A DNA stretch of 13,919 bases from JBKHBT01 sp046542255. GTDB lineage: Bacteria; UBP14; UBA6098; JBKHBT01. Of the stretch, positions 1 to 7,352 are shown in pieces. The number at the start of each line of letters is the position of its first letter. Position 1 is the stretch's first letter. The notes below the pieces were generated by a model, which saw only the letters and a list, made by a program, of their open reading frames with translations, did not search any database and was not told the origin of the DNA. The stretch spans positions 1 to 13,919 of the forward strand of contig JBKHBT010000089.1 of assembly GCA_046542255.1 (NCBI GenBank), in the 5' to 3' direction. Both the position numbers and the translations under genes were made by a program.

Positions 1-20
1 ATGCGGAACAGCGCATTGTC
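1..20 (+). repeat. Truncated copy of the repeat's terminal hairpin
   Basis: The first 20 bases match the 3' part of the hairpin at 105-128: the end of the left arm (ATGCG), the loop GAACAG and the whole right arm (CGCATTGTC). The first four bases of the left arm lie outside the window. Two hairpins therefore flank the spacer, 108 bases apart. This suggests a tandem arrangement continuing to the left. The right-hand copy of the repeat lacks this extra hairpin. Confidence 0.8.
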
Positions 21-131
21 TCTTTTAAAGCCATATATATAACATATATATAATAGTTAATATATACCCAAAAGGCTTTACTGATGTTTTAGCCTGAAAA
101 GTATGACAATGCGGAACAGCGCATTGTCTGG
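19..131 (+). repeat. Left copy of a 113-116 bp inverted intergenic repeat
   Basis: Bases 62-131 are identical, base for base, to the reverse complement of 13772-13841 (70 bp). A second matching block (19 to about 43) equals the complement of the far end of the right copy. An AT-only core between them differs by substitutions and small indels. Inside are TAAAGCC (26-32) facing GGCTTTA (74-80), AGGCT (73-77) facing AGCCT (91-95), and the hairpin at 105-128. No open reading frame is evident. It could be a MITE-like or REP-like element; the family is not recognised. Confidence 0.9.
105..128 (+). promoter_or_regulatory. Repeat hairpin directly upstream of a ribosome binding site
   Basis: Arms GACAATGCG (105-113) and CGCATTGTC (120-128) are perfectly complementary around the loop GAACAG. 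The sequence GGAGG (130-134) starts two bases after the stem. It serves the next gene, whose favoured ATG at 140 lies five bases further on. A stem this close to the ribosome binding site could influence translation of the redox-type protein. There is no U-run, so it does not look like a terminator on this strand. Confidence 0.6.
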
Positions 132-139
132 AGGTAATG

Positions 140-568
140 ATGAAAGAAAAAGCAATAGAGCTTTTCCGAAATGAAATAAATTGTGCGCAATCTATTATAA
201 CAGCTTTGAAAGACAAGTATGGTTTAGATGAAGAAATTGCATTACGAGTTTCGGCTGGATTCGGTGGCGGTTTCGGCAAGAAGCAACTTGCTTGCGGCGC
301 TATGACCGGTGGAATAATGGCTTTGGGACTCAGATTCTATAAAAAAGAAAGACATGCTCAATCCAAACCACTTGTCTATGAAAAAACCAAAAAACTGGTC
401 AATGCTTTTGAAAGCCATTTTGGCTGCACGACTTGCCGCGAATTACTCGGCGTAGATGTCAATACAGAAACTGGAAAAAAGACCATGAAAGAGTATAATT
501 ATCGAGAAACAAAATGCGAAAGATATATCGCTTTTGTCATGGAATATCTCGATGAAAATCTTGATTAA
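140..568 (+). CDS. C_GCAxxG_C_C family putative redox-active protein
   Basis: This 142-residue protein matches the C_GCAxxG_C_C family (PF09719), small cytoplasmic proteins thought to bind metal or undergo thiol redox chemistry; no reaction is established. The conserved cysteines are visible in the usual order: C15 (NCAQS), C52 in CGAMTGG after a glycine-rich stretch (AGFGGGFG, 39-46), C96 and C99 (CTTC), and C126. There is no signal peptide. Two consecutive ATGs exist at 137 and 140. The second is preferred because GGAGG (130-134) is then five bases away rather than two. The gene starts nine bases after the left repeat and must be transcribed through or from it. It converges on the next gene with a single base between the stop codons. 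Family assignment is firm; the physiological role is not known. Confidence 0.88.
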   Translation: MKEKAIELFRNEINCAQSIITALKDKYGLDEEIALRVSAGFGGGFGKKQLACGAMTGGIMALGLRFYKKERHAQSKPLVYEKTKKLVNAFESHFGCTTCRELLGVDVNTETGKKTMKEYNYRETKCERYIAFVMEYLDENLD

Positions 569-569
569 T

Positions 570-1631
570 CTATTTGATAAAAACTAATTTTTTGCTGGCG
601 ATACTTTTTCCATCTTTTATTGCTAATGCAAAGTATGCACCAGAAGACATATCATCCGGTTGCCAAATGAAATCGCCTTCGATATGATTTCTTTCAAATA
701 CAATTTTCCCATCGATATCATAGATTTTGATCGCTTCGACATCCTCCATTTCGATAGCAACTGCTGAATTGAAGGGATTGGGATATGCATTCAAAGTAAG
801 ATGTTCGGGATTATGCTTCGATTCTTTAGTTGCCGATTCTATACCTTCCCATCCAGCGAGTCTTGCCATCATCCACCAGAGAGCTCCGCCTTTGTGCTGG
901 CAATTCTCGTAGGATGTATGCGCCATATCTTCCCCGGCATAATGATGATGCTCAAGCGGTACAGCTTCACCATCGTATTCGTAGGTATGAAGTTCGCCTT
1001 CATAATAGCAATCGATATCGGCAAAGTCAAATAGTGGCCAATTATTGTCATTCGCATAATTTCGGATGATATTATTATTATTTAAACGTGTCCAACCGCT
1101 CCAGCCATCATACTGTGCATGTCCAGTGAACAAAATGAATTGGACATCGGGATATTCAACTTGCAATGTTTCCATACTATCGAGATAAGCATAGACCTGA
1201 TCGGAAGAGTAATCACTCATCTGTCCGCACCAGCAAAACATGGAATAGTTAATAGTAGGATTGTGGTCGAGAACATCGCGTGTATAATTCATTCCATAAT
1301 CCGTCGCCCAGTAATCTTCGGGAGTTATATAGTCGAAACCTTCCTGGCCATCGAAAATGCAGAATGCTCCATCTTCAGTGGGCAGAGAACAATAGCCATC
1401 ATTATAGCTATAGAACGGATTATCGTCTTCTATAAGACTCAAACCGCCGGTCAATTGGCCTCCATGTGATGTATGAGCATAGTGTAATTTACAGTCTGAT
1501 TGTACAGTCTCGACCCATTCGGTCGGTATCAAAGTATAATCTATACAATCATGATCGATTATGAGAGGTTCACTCAATTGCGCTAAAGAGATTCCAGCAA
1601 TAAACAGTAACAAAATCAAATACTTTTGCAT
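570..1631 (-). CDS. Secreted protein of unknown function with T9SS sorting domain
   Basis: The 353-residue product has a signal peptide (about 1-17, ending SLA before Q). Its C-terminal domain (about 282-353) has AYPNPFNS, a central IYDIDGKIV, SSGAYF and a terminal KKLVFIK, the hallmarks of the T9SS type A sorting domain; the protein should be exported and released or anchored at the surface. I do not recognise the middle domain. It is rich in His, Trp and Cys, with HYAHTSHGGQL (50-60), FTGHAQYDGW, EHHHYAGED and HTSYENCQHKGGALWWMMA. These look like active-site or metal-site clusters, and an SGNH-hydrolase-like fold is a weak guess only. A purine-rich AAAGGA-type ribosome binding site precedes the ATG at 1631. 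It is divergent from padR. Confidence 0.85.
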   Translation of the reverse strand: MQKYLILLLFIAGISLAQLSEPLIIDHDCIDYTLIPTEWVETVQSDCKLHYAHTSHGGQLTGGLSLIEDDNPFYSYNDGYCSLPTEDGAFCIFDGQEGFDYITPEDYWATDYGMNYTRDVLDHNPTINYSMFCWCGQMSDYSSDQVYAYLDSMETLQVEYPDVQFILFTGHAQYDGWSGWTRLNNNNIIRNYANDNNWPLFDFADIDCYYEGELHTYEYDGEAVPLEHHHYAGEDMAHTSYENCQHKGGALWWMMARLAGWEGIESATKESKHNPEHLTLNAYPNPFNSAVAIEMEDVEAIKIYDIDGKIVFERNHIEGDFIWQPDDMSSGAYFALAIKDGKSIASKKLVFIK

Positions 1632-1728
1632 ATCTTTCCTTTCTTATTAATTACATAAAAGGTATAAACATTTTTAGCCAAATTTCAAGCTTTTTTTTTA
1701 ATTTAATATTTCCAAATAAAAAAAATTG

Positions 1729-1745
1729 AGCTATATTGTTTAGCT
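1729..1745. promoter_or_regulatory. Possible operator upstream of padR
   Basis: An inverted repeat, AGCTA (1729-1733) and TAGCT (1741-1745), is separated by seven bases. It lies 30 bases before the padR start, in the divergent gap between padR and the secreted protein gene. PadR proteins often bind dyads near their own promoter. The arms are short and the region is AT-rich, so this may be chance. Confidence 0.25.
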
Positions 1746-1774
1746 AATGTTAAATCATGACTGAAAGGAAAGAA

Positions 1775-2305
1775 ATGAATATACCAACTTACATTTTGGG
1801 CTTTTTGATAAGCAATGGAAAACAACATGGTTATAAGCTTAAAAAATCCATATCTGAAGAAATCGCCGATTTTGCAAATATCAAGCTTCCTACAGTATAT
1901 TATCATCTCGAGAAACTCGAAAAAGATGGCTATATCATTTCTGATATGGAAAAAGATGGCAAAAGGCCGGAGCGTTTCGTCTATTCTGTAACCGATAGTG
2001 GAAAAAAGGAATTCTATAAATTACTAAATGATACACTCACGCGATTTGAAGAATTTGATTTTCCTATAGACACTGCCCTATTTTTCGGTTCCGAAATCGA
2101 TAAAGATACAATAATCAAAGAATTGAGAAAAAGAGGCAGGGATATTGCAGGTGCTTTAGAGATGTTCAAAAGCAGAAAAAAGGAAATCAAAGACACAATT
2201 CCGAAAAAACTCCGAATATATCTTCTTGCAATTTTAGACCATCACGAAAAACACTATATCGCAGAACTTCAATGGATACAAACCACGATTAAATCATTAT
2301 CTTAA
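1775..2305 (+). CDS. PadR family transcriptional regulator
   Basis: From the preferred start the product has 176 residues. The N-terminal winged helix-turn-helix is typical of PadR regulators: YILGFLISNGKQHGYKLKK, then LPTVYYHLEKLEKDGYI with the recognition helix, then the wing ending in FVYSVTDSGKKEFYKLL. The C-terminal half (about 80-176) is helical, matching the PadR dimerisation and ligand-sensing part (PF10400-like). An in-frame ATG exists at 1757. The ATG at 1775 is favoured because AAAGGA (1764-1769) sits five bases before it and PadR proteins usually start a few residues before the first helix. It converges on the NicO-type transporter with 31 bases between. PadR proteins usually repress transporters or detoxification genes; control of the adjacent metal operon is only inferred. 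The ligand is unknown. Confidence 0.88.
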   Translation: MNIPTYILGFLISNGKQHGYKLKKSISEEIADFANIKLPTVYYHLEKLEKDGYIISDMEKDGKRPERFVYSVTDSGKKEFYKLLNDTLTRFEEFDFPIDTALFFGSEIDKDTIIKELRKRGRDIAGALEMFKSRKKEIKDTIPKKLRIYLLAILDHHEKHYIAELQWIQTTIKSLS

Positions 2306-2336
2306 AGGATTGATCCGTTTTGTAGATGTTTGGAAT

Positions 2337-3185
2337 TTAGACTTTCGCCAAAATAAGCATCAAACCAGCCGCAGTAATTCCAGTTGCACCGATTATAGAT
2401 AATACCAGATGTACTCTATCTTGCGTGGTTTCGCTCCATTTGGGCATCTTGACGATTAGATGCTTGAACTTGATGGCAACTACACCGGCAATTGTCACAG
2501 TAAGCGCCATCCCCAGAGACATCATTAGTACAGATAGAAGGCCGAATTTTAAAGCGCCGAAGGAAATTGAAAACAATATAACAGTCATCGCAACAGGACA
2601 AGGTACTATCCCAGACAGAAAACCGATTAGATAATCATGTTTAGTTTCTGCAAATCTCTTAAAAATATCCTTAACAAATCTAAAATTAGACATTAGATAG
2701 ACCATTCCGACCAAAATAATCATAACACCGCTGGCAATCTGGATATCATTACGGAAGCTGTCTCTTTCATGCATTCCAGATGCTTCGAGCAAAAGTCCAA
2801 AGACTAAACCAATTATTAGAGCAATTCCATTATGTGTCACAGCAACTGTGCCACCTACTTTAAAGGCCTGTGATACTTTTGCTTTAGCCTTGAGAAAATA
2901 CGACCCCACAAGCATTTTACCATGTCCCGGCCCTGCTGCATGGACTATCCCATAAAGAAAAGAGATACCCAAGAGCATAAAAAGCTGGCCAATAGACAAT
3001 TCATTTTTCAATGTAAACATCAAATCGGCGAGTTGGGAATTAAGCTTTTTTTGCAAAATTATAAATTTATGCCATAGCTGCTGGAAAATGCCATCATCCT
3101 GTGCTCTTTGATGGCCAGGCATGCCTTGCGCTAATAAAGCAATTGCCATAAACAATAAAAAACATAATATTAGAGTCTTTTTCAT
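2337..3185 (-). CDS. NicO/RcnA-like nickel-cobalt transport permease
   Basis: The 282-residue membrane protein belongs to the NicO family (PF03824), which moves nickel or cobalt across the cytoplasmic membrane, often outward as in RcnA. A signal-like segment (about 1-20) precedes a polar periplasmic stretch (about 21-62). Then come transmembrane helices carrying the family motif HAAGPGHGK (82-90), a second signature GFLSGIVPCPVAMTVILF and the following SLGMALTVTIAG. The His-rich loop of RcnA is absent. The start overlaps the stop of the upstream DUF1007 gene by four bases (ATGA), so the two are translationally coupled. Pairing of NicO with DUF1007 proteins is common. Direction of transport and the metal cannot be read from sequence. 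Confidence 0.88.
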   Translation of the reverse strand: MKKTLILCFLLFMAIALLAQGMPGHQRAQDDGIFQQLWHKFIILQKKLNSQLADLMFTLKNELSIGQLFMLLGISFLYGIVHAAGPGHGKMLVGSYFLKAKAKVSQAFKVGGTVAVTHNGIALIIGLVFGLLLEASGMHERDSFRNDIQIASGVMIILVGMVYLMSNFRFVKDIFKRFAETKHDYLIGFLSGIVPCPVAMTVILFSISFGALKFGLLSVLMMSLGMALTVTIAGVVAIKFKHLIVKMPKWSETTQDRVHLVLSIIGATGITAAGLMLILAKV

Positions 3186-3730
3186 TTTTTATTCAACTTT
3201 ATTGTATAAGTTACATCATTTTTCTTATTAATATCGCATTTAATATTATCAGAGCCTTTTATTTCGGGGGTTTTAATCGGAGTGTATGCATAATAGAGAG
3301 TTTCATCATAGAAAGACAGCATAAACTCGAATGGTCCGTCCTGGAGAGCTTTGTAATATGGGAAATGGAATGTAAAAACCATTTGCCTTTTTTCCGTTAG
3401 TTCAGCATCAAAACTAAGGATTTCCTGCTGGTGGAAATCACTATCGCCGATAATCACATGGGTGTTAAAGGTCGTCAGGCCGAATGTTTCGATAAAATTC
3501 CTTTCGAGTTCGGCTTTTTCTGTTGCATCTATATCGGAATTACCATCCGTCAAATAAGTTAATATGTCATAGCTATACATCTTATCGAAAACCCATTTTA
3601 TATCGAAACCTTTGAGGTTATTATCATCTACTACTATCTCACATTCCACATCGATGAAAACATGAGGATGCGAAAATGCAAATCCTATCAGGAAAAATAT
3701 AATAAAAAGCTGTGCAATCCTCATTTTCAT
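3182..3730 (-). CDS. DUF1007 family periplasmic protein
   Basis: The 182-residue product has a signal peptide (1-20) followed at once by HPHVFID (21-27), the sequence that opens DUF1007 (PF06226) proteins; the mature N-terminus would carry two histidines, a plausible metal site. The rest alternates beta strands, with GFDIKWVFDKMYS and a C-terminal hydrophilic tail. It is the first gene of a two-gene operon with the NicO permease, sharing a four-base overlap, and probably delivers or senses metal on the periplasmic side. That role is inferred from the repeated association of the families. A second ATG at residue 3 is possible; no clear ribosome binding site decides. A TATAAT on the minus strand at 3789-3794 could be its -10 element, but no good -35 accompanies it. 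Confidence 0.85.
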   Translation of the reverse strand: MKMRIAQLFIIFFLIGFAFSHPHVFIDVECEIVVDDNNLKGFDIKWVFDKMYSYDILTYLTDGNSDIDATEKAELERNFIETFGLTTFNTHVIIGDSDFHQQEILSFDAELTEKRQMVFTFHFPYYKALQDGPFEFMLSFYDETLYYAYTPIKTPEIKGSDNIKCDINKKNDVTYTIKLNKK

Positions 3731-3887
3731 ATCAACAAGATATAAAAATGTCTCTATTTTTCAAGAGAATAATAGTTGACTTAGAAAGATTATACTTTAT
3801 TTTTAATTGAATGCAGCTAAATAATAATCTTTATTAATATGCTGCCGAATATAAATTTATTTATGAATTCACAAAGGATAGGTGAAT

Positions 3888-4325
3888 ATGCGATATTTAC
3901 GGCCTTTTTTATTAATTATTTTTGTCATGAGCCTTTTTTTCATGGGATGTTTTGGAAATAGCGTCCTGGCGCCACTCGAACACTACTCTGATGGTTATTA
4001 TGAATGTGAAGCAGAAGGCTGCTATATTCAGGAGAAAATCGATATAATCCCTGTCCTAATCGAAGAAGGTTTCTCAGGCCAAAATGTCGATCCATCACGA
4101 ATCAAGTTCATGAAATATTGCGATTACTATTATCTAATTGGTCCTGGTTTCTATAATGTCTGGATTGGGCAGTTGGAAGAAGGGGGCATAGAATTCGAGC
4201 CTGTTAATCTTGACGAAAGGGTTCTGGACCCGATTTTCCCCAGCGTAAAGCCCGCAGTCGTATTACAATACAAAACACAGGATGGCCGCAAAATCGCAAT
4301 CTCTCTAAAGGAATGTGAAAAATGA
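3888..4325 (+). CDS. Small predicted lipoprotein of unknown function
   Basis: The 145-residue product opens with two basic residues and a hydrophobic stretch ending LFFMGC, so Cys21 is probably lipidated and the protein anchored in a membrane. The -3 residue is Phe, so the lipobox is not perfect. The mature part has an acidic, aromatic composition (HYSDGYYECEAEGCYIQE, YCDYYYLIGPGFYN) and four further cysteines. I recognise no domain. GTG at 3882 is in frame, but ATG at 3888 is preferred because AAAGGA (3873-3878) is then nine bases away. Its stop overlaps the ATG of the following gene by four bases, so it opens an envelope operon. Low similarity to anything known to me leaves the function open. 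Confidence 0.75.
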   Translation: MRYLRPFLLIIFVMSLFFMGCFGNSVLAPLEHYSDGYYECEAEGCYIQEKIDIIPVLIEEGFSGQNVDPSRIKFMKYCDYYYLIGPGFYNVWIGQLEEGGIEFEPVNLDERVLDPIFPSVKPAVVLQYKTQDGRKIAISLKECEK

Positions 4326-5428
4326 AAAAGTCAGTTATACTAATACTCTTCATGATATTGGCGCAAATAGCCTTTTCACAAGGTTTTTTCGAAATTTGGG
4401 ATAAAGCTGAAAAGAAATGGGAAGAAGGTAATTGCCAGAGAGCCATCGACCTTATGGAAACCACAAGAAAAAATGTCGAGGCAAGAAAACATCCCGCCTA
4501 TGAGAAGAAAATGAAAATGCTTGGCGAATGGCAGGATGAAATGGATGAAATGGAAGAGGAAGTAGAAAATAAAGCCTCGAAAATGAATCGCCTCCGCATG
4601 GAAATCATACAACATCGCGATGCATTCCAGGAAAATACAGGAAATGCCGAAAAAGCTCTCGAAGAAAAAAACAAATTGGCAAACAAATTCCAGAGAATGG
4701 AAAGGTTATATTCCGAACTAGATCCGAAAAACATCAAATGTCAGAGCTTGAAAAAATATGCAGAGTCCAAAAGAGAAAGCTACTATGAAGCTGCGGAGCC
4801 AATACACCAAACAGTGGTCGAAAGCTCCGATACCATGCTCTTCTCTGCATTAGACTCTATCACTGTACTTAATAAAACAATACTCGATACTGTGAATGCG
4901 CTTTTGGATATCCATAAGCAGGATCAATTGATAATCGAAGCCTACGAAGCTCGAGAGGATACAATTAGAGATATTCTATCTATGCCATATTTCGAAAATG
5001 ATGAATTCGAAACCCCCAGGACAATGAACTCTGTAATAGACCTTGCAATACAGGAACGAGGCTCGAGAATCAAAACAATTGCCGATATGCTGGCAGCACT
5101 CTATAAGGAAAAATACGATAATGACCCCCGCTTTGTCTATGAAGATACATTGTATTGGGAAAAGACCAGAGACAATCTGGAAAAGATGCAGGAACGCCTC
5201 CGCCAGAATCCACATCTTGGCGCATACGGCGAAGAGTATGCAAGATATTTAAATAAGCCAATTTCTATTATCAATAAGAGTTTCGGCGAAAAGCAATTCC
5301 CTATCGAGCTTATAATAGGTATTATAGCACTTGGCCTAATTATCGCAATTTTGCTTATTATGATACTTGTCAAAGTGGCCAAAAGCAATAAGGCGCAAAA
5401 AGGCCCAATAGTTATCGACCGAGAATAA
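4322..5428 (+). CDS. Exported coiled-coil protein with C-terminal membrane anchor
   Basis: The 368-residue product has a signal peptide (about 1-19, AFSQ). A short helical part (WEEGNCQRAIDLME, reminiscent of one TPR helix) leads into a long, highly charged region (about 45-150) with heptad-like Leu/Met spacing, consistent with coiled coil. A further helical region follows. A strong transmembrane segment (329-349) is succeeded by a basic tail (VKVAKSNK). The bulk should therefore lie in the periplasm with the last 19 residues in the cytoplasm. The ATG overlaps the lipoprotein stop (ATGA), so the two are translated together. The SH3-domain gene begins 80 bases on. It may be a structural or tethering part of an envelope complex, inferred from layout alone. 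Confidence 0.78.
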   Translation: MKKSVILILFMILAQIAFSQGFFEIWDKAEKKWEEGNCQRAIDLMETTRKNVEARKHPAYEKKMKMLGEWQDEMDEMEEEVENKASKMNRLRMEIIQHRDAFQENTGNAEKALEEKNKLANKFQRMERLYSELDPKNIKCQSLKKYAESKRESYYEAAEPIHQTVVESSDTMLFSALDSITVLNKTILDTVNALLDIHKQDQLIIEAYEAREDTIRDILSMPYFENDEFETPRTMNSVIDLAIQERGSRIKTIADMLAALYKEKYDNDPRFVYEDTLYWEKTRDNLEKMQERLRQNPHLGAYGEEYARYLNKPISIINKSFGEKQFPIELIIGIIALGLIIAILLIMILVKVAKSNKAQKGPIVIDRE

Positions 5429-5508
5429 ATTTTGTCAAAAAGATTTATTTGTTGAAAATTCTCTTTTTATTCATATACTTATATATGAAGGACAAAGGAG
5501 AGTTTACA

Positions 5509-6090
5509 ATGTTTAAGAATATATTACCTGTATTTTTCATTATTGTATTTGCTTATGCATATACTCCCGGTGCCTTTGTACCTATCGATACTGCAACTAT
5601 TTACGAGAAGCCCGATGAAGATTCATATATCGTAAAAGAAGTAACACCTGGTACTGTCATGTATTTAATTAGCCGGACACAGAGGTTTTACTATATGGAA
5701 GCTAATGGCGATCTTGGATGGATAAAACGTTCCGATGTCAAAGAACTCGACCCAAGAGAAAAAGTCGAGAAAACCCAAAGGGTCGTCTTTGTAGATAGTA
5801 TCCCTGCAAGAAATGATCATAGCCCGGAAGCAGAAATTCTACAATACCTTCCTAAAGGCGCGATAGTCTTTCAATTCGATAAATACCTCGATTGGCGAAG
5901 AGTTACAACGGAAAATTATGATATGGTCTGGGTCGAGAATAAATATCTTACCAATTACAGTCCCCAAAAGCATGAAAAAGATCGCCAGGAACTAATTGAA
6001 AAATACGCTAAATATCTTGTCGAGCATAATGATACGCTTAAAACCAAATCACAGAAATATTTCGGCCACAAGCCTGTTCGCTCCAAATAG
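5509..6090 (+). CDS. Exported protein with two SH3b-like domains
   Basis: From the chosen start the product has 193 residues with a signal peptide (about 1-17). Two bacterial SH3-like domains follow. The first (about 24-80) contains ATIYEKPDEDSYIVKEVTPG and ends GWIKRSDV. The second (about 92-150) contains a central LPKGAIVFQFDKYLDWRRV and ends VWVENKYL. SH3b domains often bind peptidoglycan or peptide stems, so a periplasmic cell-wall role is plausible. A basic helical tail (about 153-193) ends the protein. A TTG at 5449 is in frame, but ATG 5509 is preferred: AAAGGAG (5494-5500) lies eight bases before it and a proper signal peptide begins there. It sits 80 bases after the coiled-coil gene, same strand, and converges on the next gene with two bases between. 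Confidence 0.8.
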   Translation: MFKNILPVFFIIVFAYAYTPGAFVPIDTATIYEKPDEDSYIVKEVTPGTVMYLISRTQRFYYMEANGDLGWIKRSDVKELDPREKVEKTQRVVFVDSIPARNDHSPEAEILQYLPKGAIVFQFDKYLDWRRVTTENYDMVWVENKYLTNYSPQKHEKDRQELIEKYAKYLVEHNDTLKTKSQKYFGHKPVRSK

Positions 6091-6092
6091 AA

Positions 6093-7244
6093 CTAATCTA
6101 AGTACATCAATTTTATTGCTCTTTCAATTTTTCCTGTGGAATTTTTGATGCAGGCAAAATAAATCCCCGGCTTTGTCCTCGAATCTGGTTTCCAGCTCAG
6201 TGAATTTTCATCGCCAAACTCAGTAACAATACTTCCACTGATATCGACAATGACTATAGAAAGATTTTTAGGGTTTTCGATTTTTACCTTCTTTTCAAAA
6301 GGATTCGGATATGCACTAATTTGTTTGTCCCTGTTTCTTTGAGCAAATTCTTCGATAGCGAGATAATCGCCGATATCTACTGTGGACAATGCACCGCCAA
6401 AATCGATACCCATATAAGTAACAATCTCGTCTGTTATGTAAAGCTCTTCAGGATTTATGAAACAGCAAGCTTCTATCTGCGTAAGAGTGCTTATCGAAAT
6501 CTCATATGCAGCACCCGACATAAAATTGCTTCCGGAATAGCCAGAGAGAATATACCCTCTCCTATAAGTCATGACAAAGACCTCTCCAACCGATGAAATA
6601 TCGGCGGCCGTAACCTGGCCGGCAAGTTCTGATGATGTGGTCGTATAGATGCTATCGATTAATCTGGCTTCATAATCGCCAGCATACTTAGGCAGGCTGT
6701 ATAGTTTGGTTATCCCGGTAAAAGGATCAGTTCGGCATTTCGAGAACAGATAAAGCGAATCTCCATATGAGACCATCGCTTCCATATCAAAATTTCGCAT
6801 ATCCGATGGCGGTGGGAATTCGTATTGATCTTCATATGTAAAATTGATTATTTCTGCACTTATAGTATCTTCGATAAAGTCTTCAGGCCCGGGGATAGCA
6901 TATATACGTAAATCCGTCCTATTATTACTATTATTGCCAAAATCGCCTATGTAGAACCAACCATCATCATCGCGCGCGATTTCTTCCCAGTCGATATTTG
7001 TCGCATTAACGATTTCTATTGTTCTTAGAAGATTACCACTATCATTGAAAATATACAATTCATTTTCACCGCCAGAATCATTGAAAGATACCAGTTTTCC
7101 ATCATCGAGCAATTCGACACCGGAGCTTTCATCGATAATATCAGGGAGGCTTGTTACAAAAGATGGTGAGACCGATTGCGCTACGATAGTGCTAACCAAT
7201 ACCATGATAGCAAAACCAAAAAGTTTTGAAATTCTTGTGTTCAT
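6093..7244 (-). CDS. Secreted beta-propeller-like protein with T9SS sorting domain
   Basis: This 383-residue protein has a signal peptide (about 1-22, ending IVA before Q) and a T9SS type A sorting domain (about 311-383: AYPNPFEK, IVDISGSIV, PGIYFACI, IKLMYLD). The middle consists of repeating beta strands with blade-like motifs such as GVELLDDGKLVSFNDSGGEN (42-61) and NIDWEEIARDDDGWFYIGDF (83-102), then NFDMEAMVSYGDSLYLFSK. Similar propeller proteins with DWE(D/E)IA and IGDFGNN motifs are common among secreted Bacteroidota proteins, with no reaction known to me. Asp and Glu clusters could bind calcium. No secretion machinery gene lies in the window, so export would rely on components elsewhere. 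It is divergent from the methyltransferase gene. Confidence 0.85.
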   Translation of the reverse strand: MNTRISKLFGFAIMVLVSTIVAQSVSPSFVTSLPDIIDESSGVELLDDGKLVSFNDSGGENELYIFNDSGNLLRTIEIVNATNIDWEEIARDDDGWFYIGDFGNNSNNRTDLRIYAIPGPEDFIEDTISAEIINFTYEDQYEFPPPSDMRNFDMEAMVSYGDSLYLFSKCRTDPFTGITKLYSLPKYAGDYEARLIDSIYTTTSSELAGQVTAADISSVGEVFVMTYRRGYILSGYSGSNFMSGAAYEISISTLTQIEACCFINPEELYITDEIVTYMGIDFGGALSTVDIGDYLAIEEFAQRNRDKQISAYPNPFEKKVKIENPKNLSIVIVDISGSIVTEFGDENSLSWKPDSRTKPGIYFACIKNSTGKIERAIKLMYLD

Positions 7245-7261
7245 TAAATAGAAGATATCGA

Positions 7262-7284
7262 ATTTCTCATTGACGTCAAGAAAT
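7262..7284. promoter_or_regulatory. Palindrome in a divergent promoter gap
   Basis: The perfect ten-base palindrome TTGACGTCAA (7270-7279) is flanked by the outer arms ATTTC (7262-7266) and GAAAT (7280-7284). It lies between the divergent starts of the T9SS cargo gene (7244) and the methyltransferase (7353). The position suits an operator, but the outer arms are not symmetrically spaced and chance is possible. Confidence 0.25.
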
Positions 7285-7352
7285 GAAATACTCTATGATT
7301 GCTATTTGTAATTTTTCTTTACAGAATTAGGGAAACTAATTATTTTTTATTG

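Noticed and set aside
1..131. CRISPR array or integron attC sites suggested by the repeated hairpin
   Set aside because: There are only two hairpins 108 bases apart with a spacer that is itself repeated elsewhere, no cas genes, no integrase, and no paired RYYYAAC/GTTRRRY attC core sites.
25..279. Minus-strand frame of 84 codons crossing the left repeat
   Set aside because: It overlaps the redox-type gene in antisense and includes the non-coding repeat; no ribosome binding site.
1119..1469. Plus-strand frame of 116 codons
   Set aside because: Antisense to the secreted T9SS protein gene; the minus-strand product has a signal peptide and sorting domain, so this is a shadow.
3776..3796. TTGACT and TATACT as a plus-strand promoter for the lipoprotein gene
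   Set aside because: The spacing is only nine bases, far from the required 16-18.
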